This document shows, piece after piece, positions 16,781 through 24,189 of a stretch of DNA of 39,511 bases. Numbering within the stretch: the first letter of the stretch is position 1; each line of letters begins with the position of its first letter. The translations under genes and the position numbers were made by a program. This stretch comes from Microbacterium sp. MYb54 (GTDB lineage: Bacteria > Actinomycetota > Actinomycetes > Actinomycetales > Microbacteriaceae): NCBI RefSeq assembly GCF_002979515.1, contig NZ_PCPA01000031.1, forward strand, positions 1-39,511. Direction: 5' to 3'. The notes below the pieces were generated by a model, which saw only the letters and a program-made list of their open reading frames with translations, searched no databases and had not been told where the DNA came from.

Positions 16781-17648
16781 GACGACCTCCGAAGAAACCT
16801 TGCGGACGGAACATGAGCGTGGCGAAGAGGGCGACGTAGAAGACCGTCTGCGCCCAGGTCGGCCCCAGCGGAAGCTGGAGCAGGCTCTGCGCGACGCCCA
16901 GGATGAGAGCCGCGATGGCGGCACCGGGGATGCTGCCGAGGCCGCCGACGACGATGATCGCCATGAGCGGTCCGATCCAGTGCCAGTGCAGGGAGGGATA
17001 GATGGTGGCGTCGAGCGAGAGCGCCGTGCCGCCGATCGCGGCCGTCGCGAGTCCGAGCCCGAACCCGTAGCCGGCGACACGGTCGGTGTTGATGCCGACG
17101 AGCCGCGCGGCTTCGGGATGCTGGATCGTCGCCCGCAGCGCCTGACCGAACTTCGTGTACTTGAGCAGTACGAACAGGAGCGCGAGGGCCACGGCCGCGA
17201 GACCGAACGCGATGAGCTTGACCACCGGCACCTGCGCGCCGAAGAAGTCGAGACTGGCGCTGGCGTACGGCAGCGGGATGCGTCGCTGGGTCCCGGTGAA
17301 GAAGAACCCGAGCGCCCCCTCGATGATCAATGCCACCGCAAACGTGAGCAGCACCGACATCATGGTCAGCGTCAGTGGCTTGAGCCTGGAGACGAGCAGC
17401 CGCTGCATCACGACGCCGGTCAGGAAGAACAGTGGCACCGTGACGATGAGCGAGACGAGCGGATCGATGCCCGTCTCCCGGTTGAACCACCACGCGAGGT
17501 AGGCGGCGAGGATGAGGAAGGCCGAGTGCGCGATCATGACGACGCGCATGATTCCGAAGTACAGCGTGAGCCCGGCCGCCAGGAGGGCGTAGAGCCCTCC
17601 CAGCAGGATGCCGAGGATCAGGCTTTGCAGCAGCAGTGCTCCGCTCAC
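16764..17648 (-). CDS. livH: ABC transporter permease, LivH type
   Basis: 294 residues, about 8 membrane segments, with the family pattern GLYALLAAGLTLYFGIMRVVMIAHSAFL near the N-terminus, the coupling loop GQALRATIQHPEAARLVGINTDRV and GGLGSIPGAAIAALILG near the end. The start is GTG 17648, 7 bases after the stop of the binding-protein gene, with only a weak ribosome site (GGTGAT, overlapping the previous stop), so it is probably coupled to it. Partner of LivM in the membrane domain of the importer. Confidence 0.93.
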   Translation of the reverse strand: MSGALLLQSLILGILLGGLYALLAAGLTLYFGIMRVVMIAHSAFLILAAYLAWWFNRETGIDPLVSLIVTVPLFFLTGVVMQRLLVSRLKPLTLTMMSVLLTFAVALIIEGALGFFFTGTQRRIPLPYASASLDFFGAQVPVVKLIAFGLAAVALALLFVLLKYTKFGQALRATIQHPEAARLVGINTDRVAGYGFGLGLATAAIGGTALSLDATIYPSLHWHWIGPLMAIIVVGGLGSIPGAAIAALILGVAQSLLQLPLGPTWAQTVFYVALFATLMFRPQGFFGGRLAQRF

Positions 17649-17655
17649 GTGCAGA

Positions 17656-18891
17656 TCACCACGTCGGCTTCGGGAAGAGGAAGTCGGCTTCCTTGACGTC
17701 CTCGGGGAGGACGATCAGGATCTCGCCGTCGATCCACTGCTGGATGAGGTGGGCGCCCGCGGGCTTGCCGGTCTCGTCCCAGCTGAGGGGTCCGACGACG
17801 GTCTCGACCTCGTTGTCGCGCAGCCAGTCGATGAGCTCCTGCTGGCATTCACCCTGCTCGGCGCAGCCCACGGCCTCGACGGCCGCCGCGACGACCTGAC
17901 CGGTCGTGTAGGCGTTGGCCTCATCTTCCGACGGCGGGTTGCCGTGCATCTCGGTGTACTTCTCGACGAACTCGACGTTGCTGGGGAACTGCGACTTCGG
18001 CGAGTATCCGGTCGGGGCGAGGATGCCCTCGGTCGCACCGCCGATGGCTGCGGCGAACTCGGGGTTGGTCGGAGCGGTGGAGAAGGCCGCGAGCTCCGGC
18101 TGATAGTTGAGCTGCTGGAGGGCGATGATCAGGTTGACGGCATCCTGATACTGCGTGCCGCCGATCACGATGTCGGCGTTCGACTGCGCGATCTTGGCCG
18201 CGATCGTGGAGAAGTCGGTGGTGTTCGGCGGGTAGACCTCGTTCACGAGGATCTCGACGCCGGCGTCCTCCAGCTTGTCCCTGAGACCGTAGGCCGTGCC
18301 CTGCGCGAACGGGTCGTCCATCGAGGCGACCGCGGCCGTCTCGGGGCGCTCGCCCTCCGGCAGCGCGAGCAGGTAGTCCGCGAGGTTGTTGTAGTGGTCG
18401 TTCGCGATCGCGGGTGCGGCGTAGAAGAGGTTGTCGAAGCCCTGTTCGAAGACCTCTTCCGCGGCGCCCGCCGGCTCGACGAACAGCATGCCGTACTCCT
18501 GCGCGACGCGGGCGGAGGGGACGACGAGGCGGGTGGAGAACGGACCGAACACGAGGTCGACACCGTCCTGCGCGATCAGCGACTCGTAGTCGGAGACGAC
18601 CCGGTCGGCGTTTGACTGGTCGTCGAGGATCTTCAGCTCGACCTGTCGGCCCAGCAATCCGCCGTTCTCGTTGACGATGTCGCGCCACGCCTCGTAGCCT
18701 CGCTCGACTCCCTTGCCCGGTTCGGAGAAGTCGCCCGTGAGCGGCAGCGAGATGCCGATGACGATCGGATCGTCGGAGCCACCTCCCTCGGCCTGGTCGC
18801 CGGTGGCCGAACAGGCCGAAACCGTGAGCGCGGCGATCGACAGCGTTCCGATCGCTGCAGCGATCCGTCGACCGTATCTGGGTGCAGTCAT
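17656..18891 (-). CDS. Lipoprotein substrate-binding protein of HAAT importer (Periplasmic_binding_6 type)
   Basis: 411 residues. Lipoprotein signal with lipobox (VSAC, Cys27), then the type I periplasmic-binding fold: IVIGISLPLTGDFSEPGKGVERGYEAWRDIVNENGGLLGRQVELKILDDQSNADRVVSDYESLI is the classic LivJ-family opening, described here by position (about residues 43-107). Ligand-specificity residues are unassignable. It captures the extracellular solute for the importer encoded downstream. ATG 18891 has AGGAG about 7 bases upstream. First gene of the operon, divergent from the LacI gene, with tandem LacI-type operators between them. LivJ relatives bind amino acids, amides, urea, aromatic acids and others, so an amino-acid substrate should not be assumed. 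Confidence 0.93.
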   Translation of the reverse strand: MTAPRYGRRIAAAIGTLSIAALTVSACSATGDQAEGGGSDDPIVIGISLPLTGDFSEPGKGVERGYEAWRDIVNENGGLLGRQVELKILDDQSNADRVVSDYESLIAQDGVDLVFGPFSTRLVVPSARVAQEYGMLFVEPAGAAEEVFEQGFDNLFYAAPAIANDHYNNLADYLLALPEGERPETAAVASMDDPFAQGTAYGLRDKLEDAGVEILVNEVYPPNTTDFSTIAAKIAQSNADIVIGGTQYQDAVNLIIALQQLNYQPELAAFSTAPTNPEFAAAIGGATEGILAPTGYSPKSQFPSNVEFVEKYTEMHGNPPSEDEANAYTTGQVVAAAVEAVGCAEQGECQQELIDWLRDNEVETVVGPLSWDETGKPAGAHLIQQWIDGEILIVLPEDVKEADFLFPKPTW

Positions 18892-18914
18892 CCGAGTCTC
18901 CTACGTCATCGTAG

Positions 18915-18940
18915 CGAAAGCGCTTTCGTAAGCGCTTCCG
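18915..18940. promoter_or_regulatory. Tandem overlapping LacI-type operators of importer/regulator divergon
   Basis: CGAAAGCGCTTTCG (18915-18928) is a perfect 14-bp palindrome; CGTAAGCGCTTCCG (18927-18940) is a degenerate second copy starting 12 bp later and sharing CG. It lies 23 bases upstream of the binding-protein gene start and 78 bases before the LacI start, overlapping both divergent promoters. Same geometry as at 14081-14106. Confidence 0.85.
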
Positions 18941-18952
18941 CCACTATAGTGG
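18941..18952 (+). promoter_or_regulatory. Palindrome containing possible -10 element of the LacI gene
   Basis: CCACTATAGTGG is a perfect 12-bp palindrome abutting the second operator. It includes TATAGT (18945-18950), a good -10 candidate for the LacI gene. No convincing -35 is seen. It could be a third protein-binding site or simply the promoter core. Confidence 0.45.
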
Positions 18953-19017
18953 GACCGAAGAACGAAGAGCAACCTACAGCGCAATCAGCGTTGATCTTGC
19001 TCCATGGGGGAGGTTTC

Positions 19018-20031
19018 GTGAAGCGTGAAGGTGCGCCACGACTCATCGATGTGGCCGAAGCTGCAGGGGTCTCCCTCGCGAGTGCGTCTCGGGCGATGAC
19101 CGGCGGCTCCGGCATCTCGCCGGAAGTGGCCGCGCACGTCCGCGGGATCGCGACGCAGCTCGGATACGAACCCAACATGCACGCGCGAGGACTCGCCGGC
19201 GGGCTCGTGCCGACGATCGGCCTCGTGGTGCACGAGATCGGCGACCCCTACTTCTCCGACATCGCGAGCGGTGTGATCCGCAGCGCAGCGCTCGAGAACC
19301 GGTCGGTGCAGATCGCTCAGGCCGACCGCACCCCCGACAGCGAGCTCGCGCAGGTGAAGTCGCTGCTGCGTCAACGCGTGGGGTCGATCATCATCGCCGG
19401 TTCGGGGTACGCCGATCCGGGTCGCGAGCAGGGCATGACCGAGGCGCTCCTCAACTTCACCCTGGCCGGAGGCCGCGCCGCGGTCATCGGCCGACACCAC
19501 CTGCCGGTCGATGCCGTGCTGCCCGACAACCACCGTGCGGGCGTCTCCGTCGGACGACACCTCGCAGAGCTCGGACACCGCCGAATCGGGGTCGTCGCCG
19601 GTCCACTCGATCTCAACACGGTCGCCGACCGCATCGCGGGCCTCCGCGAGGGCACGAACGACACCGACGTGGAACTGACGGTCGTGTCGCGGGAGTTCAC
19701 CCGCGAAGGCGGCATCGAGGGCGCGCGCGAGCTCCTCGACCGCGATGTCACCGCCATCGTCGGCCTCAACGACGCGATGGCGATCGGCATCCTCAGCGAG
19801 CTGCGGCAGCACGGGATCAGCGTGCCCGACGAGATGTCCGTCGTGGGTTTCGATGACATCGCCGTCGCCGCGGATGTCGCCCCGGCGCTCACCACCGCGC
19901 GGATCCCGATGTTCGAGATGGGCCAGCACGCCGTCTCCCTCATCCTCCGCCCCGCGAGCGACGAGGCGAGGACCATCACCACGGCCCACGAACTCATCGT
20001 CCGCCGATCGTCCGGCCCTCCCCGCGGCTGA
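19018..20031 (+). CDS. LacI-family transcriptional regulator
   Basis: 337 residues, the usual length. N-terminal HTH RLIDVAEAAGVSLASASRAMTG and hinge helix HARGLAGG, followed by the periplasmic-binding-like effector domain (TIGLVVHEIGDPYFSDIASG, GHRRIGVVAGPLDLNT, TAIVGLNDAMAIGILSELRQHG, MSVVGFDDIAVA). GTG 19018 is chosen because GGGGGAGG lies 4 bases upstream and the HTH begins at the canonical distance; a GTG at 18949 would overlap the promoter palindrome. The neighbouring tandem operators and their copy at the quinoprotein gene indicate autoregulation and control of two other transcripts. The effector is unknown, presumably a sugar-like product. A sulfatase gene follows 126 bases downstream on the same strand. 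Confidence 0.94.
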   Translation: MKREGAPRLIDVAEAAGVSLASASRAMTGGSGISPEVAAHVRGIATQLGYEPNMHARGLAGGLVPTIGLVVHEIGDPYFSDIASGVIRSAALENRSVQIAQADRTPDSELAQVKSLLRQRVGSIIIAGSGYADPGREQGMTEALLNFTLAGGRAAVIGRHHLPVDAVLPDNHRAGVSVGRHLAELGHRRIGVVAGPLDLNTVADRIAGLREGTNDTDVELTVVSREFTREGGIEGARELLDRDVTAIVGLNDAMAIGILSELRQHGISVPDEMSVVGFDDIAVAADVAPALTTARIPMFEMGQHAVSLILRPASDEARTITTAHELIVRRSSGPPRG

Positions 20032-20157
20032 GCCCTCCGCTGCCGACCCGACTCTCACCCGCCATGGGCGAGGAGGGCACCGGGCGACCTGACGTTCACT
20101 TCTAGGCTCGCCGTACCTGGCCGTGACTGTCGCGGCCCGATCGATGGGAGCGTCTCG

Positions 20158-22518
20158 ATGTCCGCTGAAACCCCCGACTTCGAAGTCAAGGTCGATCGCG
20201 ACTCGTACCCGCGACCGGAGTACCGGTTCCCGAACGTCGAGATCGAGACCTACGCACAAGACTCCACAGCGGACTTCCCACCGCCGCAGGGTGCGCCGGC
20301 TTCGGCGCCGAATGTGGTGATCGTGCTCATGGACGATGTCGGATACGGATTGGCGAGCACCTTCGGCGGTCTCATCGAGACGCCGACCTTCGACCGACTC
20401 GCCGACGACGGGCTTCGCTACTGCCAGTTCCACACCACGGCGCTGTGCGCCCCTACCCGTGCCGCGCTGTTGACCGGTCGCGACCACCACACGGCCGCGA
20501 GCGGCGTGATCGGCGAACAGGCCACGGGCTTCCCCGGATACACAGGGATCATCCCGAAGAGCTGCGGAACGATCGCCGAGATCCTGTCCCAGAACGGGTA
20601 CGCGACCGGGTGGTGGGGGAAGAACCACAACGTCCCCGACAACATGACGAGCCCCGCGGGGCCATTCGACAACTGGCCTACGAGCATGGGATTCGACTAC
20701 TTCTACGGATTCATCGCGGGGGAGACGGACCAGTTCTACCCCCAGCTCACCCGCAACACCACGCCTGTCGAACCCCCGCGGACGCCCGAGGAGGGGTACC
20801 ACCTCACCGAGGACCTCGCCGACGACTGCATCCACTGGATCCGGACTCAGAAGTCCATCGCTCCCGAACGCCCGGTGCTCGCCTACTTCGCGCCCGGCGC
20901 CACCCACGCCCCGCACCACCCGCCTCTCGACTGGCGTGGACGGCACGAGGGGAAGTTCGACTTCGGATGGGACGAATACCGCCGCAAGGTGTACGAGCGC
21001 CAGCTCGAGATGGGCGTCATCCCCGAGGGCACGGATCTGACGGAACGTCATGCGGAGATCCCCGGCTGGGATGAGCACACCGAGGATGAGAAGCGGCTCT
21101 TCGCCCGCCAGTTCGAGAACTACGCCGACTACCTCGCCGCAACGGATCATCAGATCGGTCGGCTCGTCGATGAGCTCGACGCGATGGGCGAGCTCGACAA
21201 CACCCTCTTCCTCTACATCATGGGAGACAACGGGACGTCGGCTGAAGGCACGCTGATCGGCACGTTCAATGAGATCCACACCCTGAACGGGTACCAGGAG
21301 AAGATCGAGGATCTGTTGCCGCACATCGACGAGTGGGGCCTCCCCGGGTCCTCGCCGCACATGGCGGTGGGCTGGGCGCACGCCGGCGACACCCCCTTCC
21401 AGTGGACGAAGCAGATCGCCTCGCACTTCGGCGGCACCCGCAACGGGATGGCGGTGCACTGGCCCGCTCGGCTCCACGGCGCCGGCGAGCGGCGCTTCCA
21501 GTTCTCGCACGTGATCGACGTCGCACCCACCATCCTCGAGGTGGTGGGAATCAGCGAGCCCGCCATGCTCGGCGGTGTTCCGCAGACGCCGATGGATGGC
21601 ACATCGTTCGCGTACACGTTCACCTCGAACCCTGAGCAGTCGAAGCACACGACCCAGTACTTCGAGATGTACGGAAACCGCGGCATTTACCACAACGGGT
21701 GGATGGCCTCGTGTCGTCACGGCCGACTCCCCTGGATCGGGGCCGGCTCCTTCCCCTGGGAAGACGACACCTGGGAGCTCTACAACATCGCAGACGACTT
21801 CTCCCAAGCGCACGACCTCGCGAACGCGCACCCGGACAAGTTGGCCGAACTGCAGACCTTGTTCACCGTCGAGGCGGCCAAGCACAACGTCCTACCGCTG
21901 GATGATCGCTTCGCCGAGCGCCTGGACGTGCGCCTGCGGCCCAGCTACTTCTTCGGCCGCACCCACGTCAGCTTCCCCCCGGGGCTGGTGCGCCTCCCAG
22001 AGGGCAGTGGACCGAAGACCAACAACGTCGACCACACCCTCACGGTCCCGGTCGTCATCCCCGAAGGCGGCGCGGAAGGCGTGCTCTTCCACGTCGGCGG
22101 CGACCCCGCGGGATGGGCACTGTTCGTCCGGGACGGCAAGCTCGTCTACCACTACAACTTCTTCAACCTCGAACGGTACGAGGTCGAGTCCGACATCGAC
22201 GTGCCGACGGGCGAGACCACCCTCGGCTTCGAGTTCCGCTCACTCCACCCGGTGCCAGGGGGCCCTGCCGAACTCGACCTCATCATCGACGGCGCGAAGG
22301 TGGGGCACCTGGAGATCCCGCAGCAGGTCCGTGCGCGCTTCGGCGTCGAGAGCATGAGCGTCGGCATCAACACCGGATCCCCGGTCGTCGACTCCTACCG
22401 CGACAAGCGCGGCTACCCGTTCACCGGCCGGATCAGGAGCGTCGACATCGACTTCACCTCCGACGCCGCTGAAGTCTCGCCCGAGGAGAAGGTCAAGCAG
22501 CACCTGGGGATGGACTGA
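20158..22518 (+). CDS. Arylsulfatase, Cys-type (AtsA/AtsD-like, about 786 residues)
   Basis: 786 residues, close in length to the large mycobacterial arylsulfatases. Metal ligands D59/D60 in VLMDDVGYG. The sulfatase signature C97-A-P-T-R101 followed by AALLTGR is the CXPXR motif whose Cys becomes formylglycine. A second metal motif GDNGTS (IMGDNGTSAEG) is present. The C-terminal third (about 570-786) is a beta-rich domain typical of this large subclass. There is no signal peptide, so a cytoplasmic location is predicted. ATG 20158 has GGGAG 7 bases upstream. It hydrolyses a sulfate ester after activation by FGE, encoded 3.3 kb downstream on the opposite strand. Gene order suggests control with the LacI gene, but no operator copy is seen in its own upstream region. 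Confidence 0.95.
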   Translation: MSAETPDFEVKVDRDSYPRPEYRFPNVEIETYAQDSTADFPPPQGAPASAPNVVIVLMDDVGYGLASTFGGLIETPTFDRLADDGLRYCQFHTTALCAPTRAALLTGRDHHTAASGVIGEQATGFPGYTGIIPKSCGTIAEILSQNGYATGWWGKNHNVPDNMTSPAGPFDNWPTSMGFDYFYGFIAGETDQFYPQLTRNTTPVEPPRTPEEGYHLTEDLADDCIHWIRTQKSIAPERPVLAYFAPGATHAPHHPPLDWRGRHEGKFDFGWDEYRRKVYERQLEMGVIPEGTDLTERHAEIPGWDEHTEDEKRLFARQFENYADYLAATDHQIGRLVDELDAMGELDNTLFLYIMGDNGTSAEGTLIGTFNEIHTLNGYQEKIEDLLPHIDEWGLPGSSPHMAVGWAHAGDTPFQWTKQIASHFGGTRNGMAVHWPARLHGAGERRFQFSHVIDVAPTILEVVGISEPAMLGGVPQTPMDGTSFAYTFTSNPEQSKHTTQYFEMYGNRGIYHNGWMASCRHGRLPWIGAGSFPWEDDTWELYNIADDFSQAHDLANAHPDKLAELQTLFTVEAAKHNVLPLDDRFAERLDVRLRPSYFFGRTHVSFPPGLVRLPEGSGPKTNNVDHTLTVPVVIPEGGAEGVLFHVGGDPAGWALFVRDGKLVYHYNFFNLERYEVESDIDVPTGETTLGFEFRSLHPVPGGPAELDLIIDGAKVGHLEIPQQVRARFGVESMSVGINTGSPVVDSYRDKRGYPFTGRIRSVDIDFTSDAAEVSPEEKVKQHLGMD

Positions 22519-22633
22519 GGACTGGCCGGGACCATCGCGACGACGGTGCGAAGACGAACGCGCACAGCACGGTGATCACACTCAGGATGCTGACGGCCAC
22601 GCGAACGGCTACCGGCATCCGGTGACTGCTCAC
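22493..22633 (-). CDS. Candidate 46-residue single-membrane-segment peptide
   Basis: A small frame from GTG 22633 to TGA 22493-22495, with AGAGG 5 bases upstream of the start. It encodes a short basic N-terminus, a hydrophobic segment (VAVSILSVITVLCAFVFA, about residues 12-29) and a Pro/Ser-rich tail. It begins 55 bases after the stop of the lipoprotein gene on the same strand and overlaps the end of the convergent sulfatase gene by 26 bases. Family not recognised. The good ribosome site and membrane segment support it; the small size and overlap count against it. Confidence 0.33.
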   Translation of the reverse strand: MSSHRMPVAVRVAVSILSVITVLCAFVFAPSSRWSRPVLSPSPGAA

Positions 22634-22688
22634 TTCAGCCTCTGTGACGAACTCGTATCTCCGACGCTCGGTGCGGGAGCCACCTCAC

Positions 22689-24035
22689 TCAGGGAGCGGC
22701 GTTCCACGCATCAGCGAACGCGCGCCCGCCCGGCATCTCGCCGAGATCGCTCGCGTCGATAACCTGAGCCGTCCGCGTACAGAGGGAGCCAGCGGGCCAG
22801 GTGATGCAGAGCCGCTCATCGAACTCGGACAGCGCCTTGAGAGGTGCGGCCGTGCCCACGAGAACGCGCTCAGAGGGAGCGGAATCGAAATCCACCTCGA
22901 GGACCGTGCCGGGGTTCACGCGTACGGCCGCGACGCCGTCCGTGCGCATGAGTCTCATCGCGGTCTCCGTATCACCCCGCAGGTCGCCTCCGGAGGACGC
23001 CAGTCGGAACACGGTGTCGTCACCCCGTCCAACCGCGATCCTGACCGGAACCTCGGCAGCGCCGGGGCTGCGCGAGACAGCACCCGCCAAGTGCTCGACG
23101 GCTCCCACCGATGTGGCGGTGAGAGTGAGGGAGCGGTCGTCCGTCCACACCGACGCGACGCTCGCGCGGGCGCGCTCGTCCAGCTCGTCCAAAATCCCCC
23201 GAGCCTCGTTCCCGTTCGCCCCTGGCGACAGCGTGACCAGGTTGCTCTGATAGAACACGGTTGTCGACGTCGGATCGAGAATCTCCGCGACGATCGTTCG
23301 CGCTGCGTCGACGTCTCCCTCATCGGCGAGGGTGACGCTCACAGCTGCCTCCTCTGCCCGGAACGCTGTGACGGGGACCTGTGCCCGCAGAGTCTCGTAC
23401 GCGCGAACGGCGTCCGAGGCCCATGCCCCCAGCCGTCCTGACACCTCGACGGCGCTGCCCCCATCTTCGGGGGACCGCACGGTGATCGACGGCGTCTTAC
23501 CCCCCGCCGCGGCGATGGCCGGTGCGTCGAGGATCAGACCAGCGATCTCCGACGTGGAAGCCGCGATGAGGGTCACGTGGTCGAGGTCGTTTTGGTAGTC
23601 GGTCGAGATGAATGTCCCGGAGCGCACCCGTGGATCCGCGCGAAGCTCGAAGACGGCATCAAGCACGGCAGCGCTGGACTCCCGGGTCGCGAGGACCGGG
23701 AACGTCCAGTCGCTCGCCACGACGTCGATCCTCACACGCGACTCGTCCTCGTCTCCCGCCGTGTCTCCACGAAAAGACACGATCCGGCCCACGAGCCCAC
23801 GCAGCTGTTCCTCGTCGAGCTCATCGCGAACAGTGACCGTACCCCCGACTCCGCCGGTGAACGGCATGTTGTCCGCGGTGGACAGATCCAGCCGGACGAC
23901 CGCAGGATCGTCGCCGAACTCGCGCTCGAACGAACCCTGCACCGGATCACCCGACGCACAGCCGGCCAGCGCGAGCAGAAGCACGCAGGCCGCGAGCACG
24001 GCTGATATCCCCCGTCCCGCACGCGCGTGATCCAT
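22689..24035 (-). CDS. Large hypothetical lipoprotein
   Basis: 448 residues, family not recognised. N-terminus with signal peptide and lipobox ALAGC (Cys26). The mature part has repeated beta-alpha-like patterns of Val/Asp/Arg-rich segments (VRLDLSTADNMPFTGGVGGTVTVRDE and similar) suggesting two or three homologous modules (about 45-180, 185-300, 300-420), plus a near-terminal CITW...LCTR cysteine pair. It lies on the same strand as, and downstream of, the FGE/sulfatase genes, separated by a terminator-like hairpin, so it is probably an independent transcript. It sits between two sulfatase genes, but nothing in its sequence links it to sulfate metabolism. Confidence 0.82.
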   Translation of the reverse strand: MDHARAGRGISAVLAACVLLLALAGCASGDPVQGSFEREFGDDPAVVRLDLSTADNMPFTGGVGGTVTVRDELDEEQLRGLVGRIVSFRGDTAGDEDESRVRIDVVASDWTFPVLATRESSAAVLDAVFELRADPRVRSGTFISTDYQNDLDHVTLIAASTSEIAGLILDAPAIAAAGGKTPSITVRSPEDGGSAVEVSGRLGAWASDAVRAYETLRAQVPVTAFRAEEAAVSVTLADEGDVDAARTIVAEILDPTSTTVFYQSNLVTLSPGANGNEARGILDELDERARASVASVWTDDRSLTLTATSVGAVEHLAGAVSRSPGAAEVPVRIAVGRGDDTVFRLASSGGDLRGDTETAMRLMRTDGVAAVRVNPGTVLEVDFDSAPSERVLVGTAAPLKALSEFDERLCITWPAGSLCTRTAQVIDASDLGEMPGGRAFADAWNAAP

Positions 24036-24131
24036 GCTTTTGCATCCCCTCCCATGGTCTGCGTACAGCCTCAGCCCGTCCCCTTGGCGGGCTCACGCCG
24101 GATCACGAGTATCCCACTCGTCGGACCGCAT

Positions 24132-24163
24132 CGAGCCCGTCACCGCAGACGGCGACGGGCTCG
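24132..24163 (-). terminator. Terminator hairpin after the FGE/sulfatase operon
   Basis: Perfect 10-bp stem CGAGCCCGTC (24132-24141) with GACGGGCTCG (24154-24163) and a 12-base loop, 26 bases beyond the stop of the sulfatase gene at 24190 on the minus strand and upstream of the lipoprotein gene. Confidence 0.7.
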
Positions 24164-24189
24164 GTGGTCGGGCTCAGGACAGCGGCGGA

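Noticed and set aside
17656..18891. Assigning the importer specifically to branched-chain amino acids
   Set aside because: The family transports many solutes and the context (LacI, sulfatases, secreted quinoprotein) does not fit amino-acid uptake, so only family symbols are given.
18985..21885. 966-residue minus-strand reading frame
   Set aside because: Antisense to the LacI and sulfatase genes; low-complexity His/Arg/Val-rich composition without domains.
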